Counted from the first letter of the stretch, positions 7,794-17,872 are shown. The stretch: 64,000 nucleotides of DNA from Bifidobacterium sp. B4142 (GCF_026537325.1 NZ_JAFNMJ010000001.1:1-64000); one strand, 5' to 3'. Program-made: numbers and translations. Notes: generated by a model from the letters alone, not told the origin.

Positions 7794-9242
7794 ATGAGCG
7801 AGTCAACTGTCTCCGAGGAGCAGAAGAACGGTATACCCGTTCCCGAGGAGGGGACTCCGGAGTTCGCGAAAATGAACAAGATGGCCCGAGTGGCCATCCC
7901 GGTGGTCCTGATCATCTTCACCCTGGGCGTGCTTCAGCAGCAGGCCTTCGGCATGATCTACGTGAACATCGGCAAGCAGCTGAACCAGACTAATCTGGCT
8001 CCGCTGATCACCTCGCTGCCGGGCATCATTCTGGGAATCGTCTGCGTCATCTACGGCTCCCTGGGCGATTTTGTCTCCCTGAAGAAGATGATGATCCTGG
8101 GTACGATCGTCTTCGTGCTGGGTTCGATTCTGGGGTGCTTCGGCACCTTCAGCATCTGGATCGTCATCGCGGCCCGCGTGGTGCAGTCGGCCGGCTGGCA
8201 GGTCTCCGGCTCCATCTTCCTGGTTCTGGTCTCCAAGTACGTGGAGAAGAAAAAGCGCGTCATCTGGTACGGCGTCTTTGTAGCGGTCTTCCGCTTCGCT
8301 GCCGCCCTGGGAGTCTTCCTTGCTGGCTACATGACCCTGCTTGACTGGCGCTGGCTCTTCGGCGTGGGCGTTGTGGCCGTCTTCTTCATTCCCGTTCTGG
8401 CCAAGAACCTGCCCGACCAGCATGCAGCTGGCGTCAAGATCGACGGAATCGGTTTTACGCTGATCGGACTGTTCGCCGCTTCGGTGACCATGTTCTTCAC
8501 GGACATCAACTGGGGTTGGGGCATTGCCTGCATCGTGACCCTGGTGGCTTTCCTGGTCTATGTCAACAAGGCCAGCAATCCCTTCATCACTCCGAAGATG
8601 CTGACCAACCCGGCCTTCGCCATGACTATGACCGTCATCTTCGTCGGCTACTTCTTCAGCTACACCCTGAACGCGGGCGTCAATGCCATTGGTCTGAACG
8701 TGTACGGCATCGACTCCTCTAAGGTTTCCAACCTGCTGGTCTGGTCCATCATCCTGGCTGGCATCATGGGATTTGCTGCCGGTCCGATCATCCAGAAGAT
8801 CGGACGCAAGGCTTCGGTCATCCTGGCTCTGGCCTGCATGGGCGGCGGCCTGATCGCCATCGCCTTCCTGATCCCCGCCGGCAAGATCTGGGCCCTGGCT
8901 GTGGCGCCCTGCATCTACTACTTCGGCACCTCCTTCTTCTACCAGCCCATCGTTGACACCGCGACCCTGACCGTGGCTCCTGAGGAGTCCGGCCGTGTGC
9001 TCGGCTTCAATGACCTGCTCCAGGCCATCACCGGCTCTATTGGCGTCGCCCTCTTCGGCCAGCTCATGGCCAACGGATCCATGGGTTCGGGCAGCTTGGC
9101 CGGCACTGCGCAAGGTCTGGCATCGACCTACGCCAACGTCTTCATGATCGGCGGCGTGATCATCCTGCTGGGCTTGGTGCTCTTCATCTGCTCAATGAAG
9201 ATGATCTATAGCCACTCCCGCGTGGCCGCGGACGAGGATTGA
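7794..9242 (+). CDS. MFS transporter, 14-TM DHA2-like
   Basis: A 482-residue protein starting at ATG 7794, chosen because GAAAGGA lies about 12 bases upstream and the N-terminus MSESTVSEEQ is hydrophilic. About 14 hydrophobic helices follow, with a DHA2-like loop (YGSLGDFVSLKKMMILG) after the second helix. The substrate is unknown. As the last gene of a nucleoside operon it could export bases or import nucleosides. A second copy of its C-terminal 100 residues, with about seven substitutions, is stranded in the pseudogene at 43536-44323. The DNA after the stop codon is also similar at the two sites. Confidence 0.85.
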   Translation: MSESTVSEEQKNGIPVPEEGTPEFAKMNKMARVAIPVVLIIFTLGVLQQQAFGMIYVNIGKQLNQTNLAPLITSLPGIILGIVCVIYGSLGDFVSLKKMMILGTIVFVLGSILGCFGTFSIWIVIAARVVQSAGWQVSGSIFLVLVSKYVEKKKRVIWYGVFVAVFRFAAALGVFLAGYMTLLDWRWLFGVGVVAVFFIPVLAKNLPDQHAAGVKIDGIGFTLIGLFAASVTMFFTDINWGWGIACIVTLVAFLVYVNKASNPFITPKMLTNPAFAMTMTVIFVGYFFSYTLNAGVNAIGLNVYGIDSSKVSNLLVWSIILAGIMGFAAGPIIQKIGRKASVILALACMGGGLIAIAFLIPAGKIWALAVAPCIYYFGTSFFYQPIVDTATLTVAPEESGRVLGFNDLLQAITGSIGVALFGQLMANGSMGSGSLAGTAQGLASTYANVFMIGGVIILLGLVLFICSMKMIYSHSRVAADED

Positions 9243-9266
9243 TCCCTCGAGCTGCTGATTGAGAGA

Positions 9267-9304
9267 GCCGGGTCTGGGGTTTGCCCCCCTGGGCCTGGCC
9301 TTTG
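9267..9304 (+). terminator. Hairpin after the first nucleoside operon
   Basis: GCCGGGTCTGGGG (9267-9279) can pair with CCCCTGGGCCTGGC (ending 9299) in a stem of about 13 bp with several G-U pairs, followed by a short TTTGT. The same region is partly conserved behind the truncated MFS copy at 44324-44375, which supports an original terminator role. Confidence 0.5.
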
Positions 9305-9805
9305 TCGATATGGTGCAGAATCGAAGAAGATTCAACAAGGCGCATCGGCGGTTATCGATTAACGGCTCAAGCGGACTTGCCAGAAAGGACTGGCGATTGC
9401 TGAGTATGTAGTCGCAATCGTGTATAACGGTCTCATGGGACAGTCAGGCATGGCGGTGCCGACGGCACTATTTGACAAGGGCATTCGGTCCTTTGCCATG
9501 CCCTCCCATAATCAATTGAAAAAGCTGACGGACCATGGTCAAAGGGCCACGGACGGTCTTGCACAGAGGCTGCATCTGCATACCCCGGTCCATCATCATC
9601 ACCATCATCATTTTGCCAGCCATATGGCTGTCCTGGAGCCTGCACATATCTGAATCTGAGGCCTGAATCTGAATGGCGGCTTCCGATTAACCGCAAAGGC
9701 CAAGCACCAGAACCATCACAGTCAGCAGTAAGAGCAGAATCCTTTATCTATCCGGCAGAATACAGGCTTCAGGCAGGTCCTGAACACGAAAGGAGAGACA
9801 GGCAC
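9305..9805. other. Non-coding gap before the second nucleoside operon
   Basis: About 500 bp between the terminator hairpin and the leader frame at 9806. No convincing gene is seen. A His-rich frame near 9590 comes from a CAT/CAC run and has no ribosome binding site or family resemblance. A promoter for the second operon should lie here but no clear -35/-10 pair stands out. Confidence 0.5.
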
Positions 9806-9838
9806 ATGAACGATACCGAAGGTTGGCGGACCAGATGA
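9806..9838 (+). CDS. Ten-codon upstream leader frame coupled to the nucleoside hydrolase
   Basis: ATG 9806 has a strong AAGGAGAG nine bases upstream and opens a ten-codon frame (MNDTEGWRTR) ending at TGA 9836-9838. That TGA overlaps the ATG at 9835 of the next gene (ATGA). The hydrolase ATG has no Shine-Dalgarno of its own, so it may be translated by coupling to this leader. An alternative is that the hydrolase starts at TTG 9823. No database support is known to me. Confidence 0.5.
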   Translation: MNDTEGWRTR

Positions 9839-10782
9839 GCCCTGAACCGATCATTATCGATTGCGATCCCGGCTGCGATGATGCTCTGGCCATCATCCTC
9901 GCCTTGCATTCGCAGGAGTGCGACCTTAAGGCCCTATGCACGGTGGCGGGCAATGGGGCGATTGACAATACCACGCGCAATGCCTTGAACATTCTTGCCT
10001 TGTGTGATCGGTCGGACATCCCGGTATATCGGGGCTGCTCAAGGGCTTTGGACGATAGGCAGCCCGCGACCGTCGAGGCTTTCGGGGATGACGGATTGGG
10101 TGGGTATGCCCAGTCCATTGCCTCCGACAGCCATGAGCAGCCAAAAGATGCTGTCGCTTCTCTGGTGGAATATGTCAACAGCCATCCTGGTGAGATAACG
10201 CTCTTTGCTACAGGGCCCTGCACTAATATCGCCTGTGCCATCCGCAGCAGCGCCGAATTTGCCTCCAACCTCAAGCGCCTCATCATCATGGGCGGTGCGA
10301 AATATACAGGGAATGTAAGTCCTGTGGCGGAATACAATTTCTGGGCCGACCCGCAAGCAGCCCATGAAGTTCTGCAGGCAGGGACCGCGGATGTGACTGT
10401 AATCGGCCTTGACGTCACCAATAAGATTGCGCTCACCTGCGAGATGCGGGAGAGAATCCGTCTGGTCGGCACCAGATTGTCCCGGTTCCTGTATGACATC
10501 ACCCGCGAGGGCTTGGATGATAACTGGCGGTCCAGGCATAAGGCTGTGGCGCCCATGCATGACGTGCTGACGGTCGCCTATATGCTTGATCCAAGCATAC
10601 TTGAAGTAAGGCCGGCGAATATCGATGTCGTTGTCGATGGTTTGGCCAGAGGACAGTCGATTACCGATATCGATGGGCATTGGCATGAAGGTGAATGCAA
10701 CGCGGGATATGCGGCCAGCGTTGATGCCGACCGGTTCTATCGTCTGCTGTTCACCACGATTTTTGACGAAGAGATTGAGTAA
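9835..10782 (+). CDS. Nucleoside hydrolase (IU-NH superfamily)
   Basis: This 315-residue protein (from ATG 9835) is an inosine-uridine-type nucleoside hydrolase. It has DCDPGCDDALAI at residues 8-19, ATGPCTNIACAI near residue 125 and the canonical MHDVLTVAYMLDP at the C-terminal site, with His242 present. It should hydrolyse imported ribonucleosides to ribose and base. It is the first gene of a second ECF operon, whereas in the first operon the hydrolase follows the transporter genes. The two hydrolases are distant paralogues and differ at the His/Tyr position, so they may prefer different bases. TTG 9823 is an alternative start. Confidence 0.9.
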   Translation: MSPEPIIIDCDPGCDDALAIILALHSQECDLKALCTVAGNGAIDNTTRNALNILALCDRSDIPVYRGCSRALDDRQPATVEAFGDDGLGGYAQSIASDSHEQPKDAVASLVEYVNSHPGEITLFATGPCTNIACAIRSSAEFASNLKRLIIMGGAKYTGNVSPVAEYNFWADPQAAHEVLQAGTADVTVIGLDVTNKIALTCEMRERIRLVGTRLSRFLYDITREGLDDNWRSRHKAVAPMHDVLTVAYMLDPSILEVRPANIDVVVDGLARGQSITDIDGHWHEGECNAGYAASVDADRFYRLLFTTIFDEEIE

Positions 10783-10799
10783 GCGAGGAAGGGAAAATT

Positions 10800-11480
10800 A
10801 TGAAGAAAGCCAACAAGCGAAGCAAATTATCCTTGATGGTCCTGCTGCTGATACCAGTGGCCATCGCCATCAATATCGTCGGCGGCCAGCTTACTTCGGT
10901 GCTGAAGCTGCCACTGGACATGGATACCATCGGCGTCATACTGGTGGGGGCTCTGGTCGGGCCTATTCCAGCTGCAATAACGGGAGTCCTGACCAATCTG
11001 ATAAACGGGATTTTCGATCCCACCCTGATCCCTTATGCAATCTGCGCCTTCTTCATCGGGCTGGCTGCCGGTCTTCTGGCCAAGTACAACATGATGACCA
11101 AGGTATGGAAGCTGATTGTTTCAGGCATCGTTCTCGGACTTGTCGGCACTATCACGGCTACGCCCATCACTGTCTTCTTCTTTGGCGGCGCATCAGGAGG
11201 TGGCGCCTCCATGATCGCTGCTGGGCTTATGGCGACTGGGCAGAAAATACTGACATCCGTATTGTCCGTATACATCGTCACCGAAAGCGCCGGTAAGATT
11301 CTATCGGTCTTCATCGCCTGGCTGATCGTCAAGGCTATTCCGGCCCGTTCCCTGATCAAGTATCCCTTTGGCGACAAATACATAAAGAAGAAGGTTGCAA
11401 AGACCATTGGGCAGGGGCCTTCCCAGGATTCCGCTGCTGATGCGCCTGCTTCCGCTGGTCTGCCGTCTTCGGAGGACTGA
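10800..11480 (+). CDS. ECF transporter S component (paralogue of 3519)
   Basis: A 226-residue membrane protein with an ATG start behind GAGGAAGGG. It has five to six hydrophobic segments and shares with the S protein at 3519 the early AINIVGGQLTSVLKLPLD region, DTIGVILVGALVGP, and LTNLINGIFDPTLIPYA. It lacks the long acidic tail of its paralogue and ends in an Ala/Ser/Pro-rich stretch. It should be the substrate-binding subunit of the second importer. The upstream hydrolase suggests nucleosides; the substrate is inferred. Confidence 0.75.
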   Translation: MKKANKRSKLSLMVLLLIPVAIAINIVGGQLTSVLKLPLDMDTIGVILVGALVGPIPAAITGVLTNLINGIFDPTLIPYAICAFFIGLAAGLLAKYNMMTKVWKLIVSGIVLGLVGTITATPITVFFFGGASGGGASMIAAGLMATGQKILTSVLSVYIVTESAGKILSVFIAWLIVKAIPARSLIKYPFGDKYIKKKVAKTIGQGPSQDSAADAPASAGLPSSED

Positions 11481-11485
11481 GTTGC

Positions 11486-12244
11486 ATGCCTGGTCATAAC
11501 GTCATTGCCAATCTGTATCCGCTTACGAAGTTTTACATGGCTGTGGTGCTCATGGCTGTGTCTTTCATGCTGCCAGGAATAGCGAGCAAGCTCATCTGCT
11601 TCTTGTTCATCAATGCTCTGGCAGCCGCGAGCGGAGTCTGGTCTGTTTTCATCAGAAGGGAGCTGGAAACGGTGGGCGTGCTTTTCCTCATCCTCTTTGT
11701 CATTCAAACGCTTTTCTACCCGGATGCAAGACGCATACTGTTCACCTTCTGGATCTTCAGCGTAAAGTACGAGGGCATCATGTTCGCCTTGAACCTGGGA
11801 CTCATGCTCCTGTGCGCCGGTGGAAGCCTGATATGGTTCTTTGCCGTCACCAAGCAGAAGGATTTTGTGCTTTCTCTTGAAAAGGCGGGAATGAGTCCAA
11901 AGGCTTCCTACGTGGTGCTTTCCACCTTGCAGATAGTGCCAGTGCTCAGGAGGAAATCCAAGACCATCATGAATGCTCAGAGGGCCCGAGGAGTCGAGAC
12001 TGAAGGCGGTGTGTTGACCCGCGCCAAGGTGTTTCTCCCGACCATGATTCCGCTGGTCCTCAGCTCGATCGCCGGTACTGAGGAACGCGCGCTCACGCTG
12101 GAGGCACGGGGGTTCTCGTCGAGCAGGACTCCTACTCATCTGGAGGACATTAAAGCCACTCCTGCAGATAAGGTGGCAGTGATCCTTATTACGGTTGCAT
12201 TCGTCGCATTGATCGCCGGAAGGATGGCGCTTTGGCTTATATAG
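11486..12244 (+). CDS. ECF transporter T component
   Basis: A 252-residue membrane protein with hydrophobic N-terminal helices (FYMAVVLMAVSFML), a middle pair (MFALNLGLMLLCAGGSLIWFF) and a C-terminal helix. The two coupling motifs are QRARGVETEGG near residue 170 and LEARGFSS near 210. It starts five bases after the S gene stop. It matches the T protein at 4316 in length, motif order and the SxASYVVLSTLQIVP-like segment before the first Arg motif. Confidence 0.85.
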   Translation: MPGHNVIANLYPLTKFYMAVVLMAVSFMLPGIASKLICFLFINALAAASGVWSVFIRRELETVGVLFLILFVIQTLFYPDARRILFTFWIFSVKYEGIMFALNLGLMLLCAGGSLIWFFAVTKQKDFVLSLEKAGMSPKASYVVLSTLQIVPVLRRKSKTIMNAQRARGVETEGGVLTRAKVFLPTMIPLVLSSIAGTEERALTLEARGFSSSRTPTHLEDIKATPADKVAVILITVAFVALIAGRMALWLI

Positions 12245-13095
12245 AACTCAAGGATGTGACCTATACCTACCCCTTGGCCGACCGCCCGAGTCTGAGCCAT
12301 GTTGATCTGAAGATTGAAAAGGGCAGGTTCTATGCGGTCATCGGCGCGAACGGCTCCGGCAAGACCACGCTGTGCAACTTGATTCGTGGGTTCATTCCAG
12401 AGTTCTACCAGGGTGAGCTGCTTGGAGAAGTTATTTTCGATGGCAAGCCCTTGTCTGAGTATGACAGTGGAGACCTGGCCTGGCGCATCGGGTATATATT
12501 CCAGAATCCCTTCAATCAGATCACGGGGGCTCGTGACACCGTATTCGCAGAGATCGCCTACGGCTTGGAAAACATGGGACTGCCTGTCTGCCAAATCCGG
12601 GAACGCGTGAACTCGGTCATGGAGACCACTGGCATCGCCGATCTCAAAGATAAAAACCCCTTTGAGCTTTCCGGAGGCCAGCAGCAGAGGGTTGCCTTCG
12701 CCTCTGTGCTGGTTCTGGAGCCTGATGTTTTCGTGATCGATGAGCCGACTTCGCAGTTGGACCCCCGTGAGACCAAGCGTGTGTTTGACATCATCGACGG
12801 AATGAAGGCGATGGGGAAAACCATCATACTGGTCGAGCACAAGATGGAACTGGTCGCCAGATACTGCGACGAGGTCATAGTCCTGTCCAATGGCAAATTG
12901 GTATGCACTGGTGAAAAGCATGACATCCTGTCGCGTGTCGAACTGCTTGACGACGGTGTGATGTTGCCGCAAGCGGTTCTCCTGGCGGATACTCTGCGCA
13001 AGCAAGGCAGGCCAATCCAGGGCAATCCGATCACGTTGTCGGAAATACTGCCCCTGCTGTCCAAGCAAATCGGCTTTGCCGGAAAGGAGGGCTGA
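12232..13095 (+). CDS. ECF transporter ATPase subunit A1
   Basis: A 287-residue ABC ATPase read from TTG 12232, inside the end of the T gene, followed at once by AYIELKDVTYTYP, the normal N-terminus. Walker A is GANGSGKTT near residue 38, the signature LSGGQQQR is at about 146, Walker B is FVIDEPTSQLDP near 167 and the H-loop is LVEHKME. All motifs are canonical, unlike the partner A2. It ends with GGAAAGGAGG, which provides the Shine-Dalgarno for the next gene. Confidence 0.88.
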   Translation: MAYIELKDVTYTYPLADRPSLSHVDLKIEKGRFYAVIGANGSGKTTLCNLIRGFIPEFYQGELLGEVIFDGKPLSEYDSGDLAWRIGYIFQNPFNQITGARDTVFAEIAYGLENMGLPVCQIRERVNSVMETTGIADLKDKNPFELSGGQQQRVAFASVLVLEPDVFVIDEPTSQLDPRETKRVFDIIDGMKAMGKTIILVEHKMELVARYCDEVIVLSNGKLVCTGEKHDILSRVELLDDGVMLPQAVLLADTLRKQGRPIQGNPITLSEILPLLSKQIGFAGKEG

Positions 13096-13098
13096 GCA

Positions 13099-13917
13099 TT
13101 GCCCATTATTGAATTCCGAAATGTGACATTCGCCTATCCCAATGGGTACTCGGCTGTCGAGAACCTCAGCTTCTCCGTGGAAGCAGGTGCCAGGATCGCG
13201 ATCCTAGGGCAGAACGGAGCCGGGAAGACTACCACAGTCAAAATGATGGACGGCCTCCTGCGCCCCTCATCCGGGAAGGTGCTGATTGACGGGGAAGATA
13301 CCAGGGAGCACACTACGGCCCAGATGTCCAAAATCGCCGGGTACGTCTTTCAGAATCCCGATGATCAGATCTTCCACAACACTGTTGGCGAGGAGATAGC
13401 CTTCGGTCCGAAAATGCTCAAGCTTGATGCGGATACGGTGGAGGAGCAGAGCAAATGGGCCGCGACCATATGCGGGTTGGACGGGCAGATGGAAGAGAAC
13501 CCCTATGATCTACCCCTGTCGGCCAGAAAGATCGTGACCATTGCCTCCGTTCTTGCCATGCGCACGAGAATCGTGATTTTAGATGAGCCTACCGCAGGGC
13601 AGGATTATCGGGGCCTGAACAGACTCGGTGCCATTCTGGAGGAATTGACCAATCGCGGTGTGACAGTGATCACCATTACCCATGACATGCAATTTGCAGC
13701 CGAGCATTTCAGCACCTTCTTCGTCATGGCGCATAAGAAGCTGCTGAGGACAGGTACGGCTAAGGAGATATTCCAGGATCAGGCCCTGCTTGATGAAAGC
13801 ATGCTTGAGCGGCCTTTTGCCAGCGAGCTTGCCTTGCAGCTCGGTCTTGGAGCGGACATTTGTACTCGGGAAGAGCTGGCAAAGCGTCTGCTGGCTGGCG
13901 GTGGCATGAAACCGTAG
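13099..13917 (+). CDS. ECF transporter ATPase subunit A2 with degenerate signature motif
   Basis: A 272-residue ABC ATPase starting at TTG 13099, eight bases after GGAAAGGAGG. Walker A (GQNGAGKTT), Q-loop (GYVFQNPDDQIF), Walker B (IVILDEPTAGQD) and H-loop (ITITHDMQF) are intact. The signature reads LPLSARK at residues 138-144 where LSGGQ is expected. This parallels LSPTEKK in the first operon's A2. Both retain QNPDDQ and GQD after Walker B, so they form a recognisable pair of asymmetric ECF ATPases. Confidence 0.88.
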   Translation: MPIIEFRNVTFAYPNGYSAVENLSFSVEAGARIAILGQNGAGKTTTVKMMDGLLRPSSGKVLIDGEDTREHTTAQMSKIAGYVFQNPDDQIFHNTVGEEIAFGPKMLKLDADTVEEQSKWAATICGLDGQMEENPYDLPLSARKIVTIASVLAMRTRIVILDEPTAGQDYRGLNRLGAILEELTNRGVTVITITHDMQFAAEHFSTFFVMAHKKLLRTGTAKEIFQDQALLDESMLERPFASELALQLGLGADICTREELAKRLLAGGGMKP

Positions 13918-13984
13918 GCGACTGAATTTTGGCTGTAGCCGCACTTATGCCGACCTGTCGCTTTCAGGGCGAGTTCCATCGATG

Positions 13985-14014
13985 TGGACAGATTGTGTCC
14001 GAATTATGGATAAT
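13985..14014 (+). promoter_or_regulatory. Candidate promoter upstream of the anthranilate-synthase-like genes
   Basis: TGGACA (13985-13990) and GATAAT (14009-14014) are separated by 18 bp. The -35 lies in a small dyad, GGACAgattgTGTCC. Transcription from here would begin only a few bases before the leader peptide ATG at 14025, so the leader would be almost leaderless. The match to consensus is moderate. Confidence 0.4.
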
Positions 14015-14024
14015 AGTTGGTCGT

Positions 14025-14075
14025 ATGCATATGGGTGCTCTAGCATCGTGGCCATGGAGAAAACGACATCACTGA
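14025..14075 (+). CDS. Possible trp-type leader peptide
   Basis: A 16-codon frame, MHMGALASWPWRKRHH, has two Trp codons at 14049 and 14055 separated by one Pro codon, and stops at 14073-14075. It lies 230 bp before an anthranilate-synthase-like gene, just upstream of a hairpin with a T run. Trp codons are rare, so two in 16 codons in this position suggests an attenuator leader. There is no strong ribosome binding site; ATG 14031 could be used instead. Confidence 0.45.
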   Translation: MHMGALASWPWRKRHH

Positions 14076-14077
14076 AG

Positions 14078-14103
14078 CCTTGGCTGCCCAAGGGTGTCTT
14101 TTT
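14078..14103 (+). terminator. Terminator-like hairpin directly after the leader peptide
   Basis: CCTTGG (14078-14083) pairs with CCAAGG (14088-14093), followed by gtgtc and five T residues at 14099-14103. The stem is short (6 bp). GCCATGG over the second Trp codon could pair with the 5' arm at six of seven positions, giving a possible alternative structure. Confidence 0.4.
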
Positions 14104-14163
14104 CTATGTCGATGCCCGATGGCGTTGATGTTTTAGCCGGTTCTTCTTCTGATTCATATATTT

Positions 14164-14190
14164 ACCTCAGTGTTTGAGGTTGCTCTTTTA
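14164..14190 (+). terminator. Second hairpin in the leader region
   Basis: ACCTCA (14164-14169) and TGAGGT (14175-14180) form a perfect 6-bp stem with a 5-base loop, then tgctctttta. It may be part of an attenuator for the following operon or a weak terminator. Confidence 0.35.
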
Positions 14191-14304
14191 TCATCTGCGG
14201 ACATGCTGCCATAGGAAATCCATATCCATGGCGTACTGAATTGGCACCAGGTGGGGTTTTGTTGCCGTTTTCAATCCGCAGTATTTGACCTAGGACGTGC
14301 CCTA

Positions 14305-15901
<1,597 letters not shown>

Positions 15902-15921
<20 letters not shown>

Positions 15922-16477
15922 TGCCTTCGACAGTTTCGTCTACGTGGTCAAGAATTACGTGGACTTGTTGGGCGCCGATACGACCATCGTCCGGGTGAAC
16001 CATCTTGCGCACGTGGATCCGCTCGCCTTTGATGCAGTCATTCTGGGCCCCGGACCAGGGCGCCCGGAGGACTGCGGTTACCTAGAGCTTCTTGACCAGG
16101 TGGCAGGACGGAAGCCGGTCTTCGGCATCTGTCTGGGCATGCAGGCCATCGCGGTACACGCTGGAGCCCGTGTGGTCAGGGCCTCCAGTCGTCAGCATGG
16201 CAAGGTGAGCGGGATAAGCAACGACGGGAAAGGCTGCTTCAAGGGTCTGCCTGATACCTTCGATGTGACTAGATACCATTCCCTGGTTGCTGACGAGGCC
16301 TCGGTCAGTCAGGTCGCCGATCTGGAGATCAGCGCGCGCTCGCTTCTGGATGGCTATGTGATGGGTCTGAGGCGGGACAGGTCGCTCATGGAGGGCGTCC
16401 AGTTCCACCCCGAGAGCATCGGCAGTCAGTATGGTCACCAGGTGATCGCTAATTTCTTCCAGGAGTATTGCGGCTGA
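15902..16477 (+). CDS. trpG: Glutamine amidotransferase subunit (TrpG/PabA family)
   Basis: A 191-residue class I glutamine amidotransferase, the normal length for TrpG/PabA. The oxyanion motif GPGPGRPED is near residue 50, the nucleophile Cys77 lies in FGICLGMQAIA, and the His-Glu pair in VQFHPESIGSQ is near residue 168. It supplies ammonia from glutamine to the upstream component I, which it overlaps by 20 bp. No other tryptophan or folate genes are adjacent, so the pathway is set by the upstream gene rather than by this one. Confidence 0.85.
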
Positions 16478-16713
16478 TTTGACAGGGACTGTTTCATCAG
16501 GACCGAACCGGGTTGTTTTCTCCCGCAATCCGCCATTCAGCAAGCAAGGCCAGTGACCTCTCTGCGTAAGTCCGGCAAGATGCTGCGGCGGAGTCGATTC
16601 GGCAGCTCATGACTTGATGCTCACACGGTCAGGGAAACTTGTGCGACCGCTCTCTAAACTCACAGGTCAGGGAGGACAAAGGTGGATAGCCGCCCGAGTG
16701 TGAGGTTCGGCGG

Positions 16714-17685
16714 TCAGGACATCTCGCTGCGGCCCTGGCGCCAATAACCCATGAAAGAGACGTTGCGCCGGTCCATTCCTCGGTCTCTGACCAGCATGCG
16801 TCTCAGCTCGCGGACGGTGGCCGCCTCTCCGGCGATCCAGGCGTACAGGTCGTCGGCCCGAATGGAGGTATCGGCTTGGGCGGCATCGGCAGTCTCCCAG
16901 AGCAATTCTTTGTCGATATCGACCTCTGTGAATTCCTTGGAGGATTCAGCGGCTGCGGCCGTAGGCGGATGGATTGGCAGGTCCTCCAGTAGGTTGCGCA
17001 TGGCTTCAGTGAGGGCGTGCCCATGCCCGGATTCGTCGCAGGTCGTCCAAATTATGCGGATTCCTTCATGCTCGGGCAGTGGAAGACGATCCTCTTCGGT
17101 CGGGACTTCAATCACTGCCGCCCCCTCTCCCTGCCAGTGGTCACGGATCAGGCTGTCCATTATGGCGGCGATGGCTGGTACCGCTGTCTCGTCGCCCACC
17201 AGGAGGAGATGTCTGGATTGGCCTGGGTGAAAGTCCATCCCAGCGACCGGTCCCCCGGCCTGTGAATTGGGGCCGATGATGATGGTCTGGTCGCCAGGTT
17301 TTGCAGCCTCTGCAAAGGCTCCAGCCGGTCCGGCATGGTCGTGGATGACGAAGTCTACATCGATTTGCTCGCTCTCGGGTCTGACCTCGCGAACCGTATA
17401 GGTGCGCAGGGGATTGCGGCGCTCTGCGGGCAGGGTCCTCCACTTTCGGTACCAAGCAAGCGGATCTTCAGGGGTCGCCTCGAAGAAGGAAGGGGACGGC
17501 ACGGATCCGTCGGGAAGGGGCAGAAGGATTTTGATTCGCTCATCGTAGCCAGCGTCTGCAAAAATCCTCAGATCCGGTCCTTGGAAGACGATCCGCTTGA
17601 AGTGTGGCGAGAGCGTTTCCGCTCTAGCTACGGAGACACGGAAGGGGATCAAGGGTACAGGATGATTGTTGGCTTGGTGTTCCAT
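16714..17685 (-). CDS. Siderophore-interacting protein (ViuB/SIP ferric reductase family)
   Basis: A 323-residue flavoprotein of the SIP family. The N-terminal FAD-binding barrel has SPHFKRIVFQGPDL (near residue 26), the flavin-binding RTYTVREV (near residue 94) and a segment with DFVIHDHAGPAGAFA (near 112). The C-terminal half has HLLLVGDETAVPAIAAI and ends with MGYWRQGRSE, characteristic of the family. It reduces ferric siderophores in the cytoplasm so that iron is released. It follows, on the same strand, a complete iron-siderophore ABC importer. An extra low-complexity segment, residues about 220-245, lies in the C-terminal half. Confidence 0.88.
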   Translation of the reverse strand: MEHQANNHPVPLIPFRVSVARAETLSPHFKRIVFQGPDLRIFADAGYDERIKILLPLPDGSVPSPSFFEATPEDPLAWYRKWRTLPAERRNPLRTYTVREVRPESEQIDVDFVIHDHAGPAGAFAEAAKPGDQTIIIGPNSQAGGPVAGMDFHPGQSRHLLLVGDETAVPAIAAIMDSLIRDHWQGEGAAVIEVPTEEDRLPLPEHEGIRIIWTTCDESGHGHALTEAMRNLLEDLPIHPPTAAAAESSKEFTEVDIDKELLWETADAAQADTSIRADDLYAWIAGEAATVRELRRMLVRDRGMDRRNVSFMGYWRQGRSEMS

Positions 17686-17872
17686 GGCTGGTTCTCTTTC
17701 GGTTGGGATTTATGGGTTGGCCTTGGTGTCGGGTTGTCGTCGTTCAGGTTGTAGCGGTTTGAGACTTTGTGGTTTAAGGCTTTGCGGTTTGGGACGTCGG
17801 GGTAAGCGATGTGGGGGCGGGACGAGGGGCTTTACATCTTCGGATTGTTTGGTGTCGTCCTGCCGAGTCATC

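Noticed and set aside
9580-9655. His-rich frame from a CAT/CAC run
   Set aside because: Low complexity, no ribosome binding site, no family resemblance; likely chance.
14221-14260. TTGGCACCAGGTGG resembles the UGGN-ACC bulge of a T-box antiterminator
   Set aside because: The conserved AGGGUGGNACCGCG context and a clear specifier stem are missing, so a T-box call is not supported.
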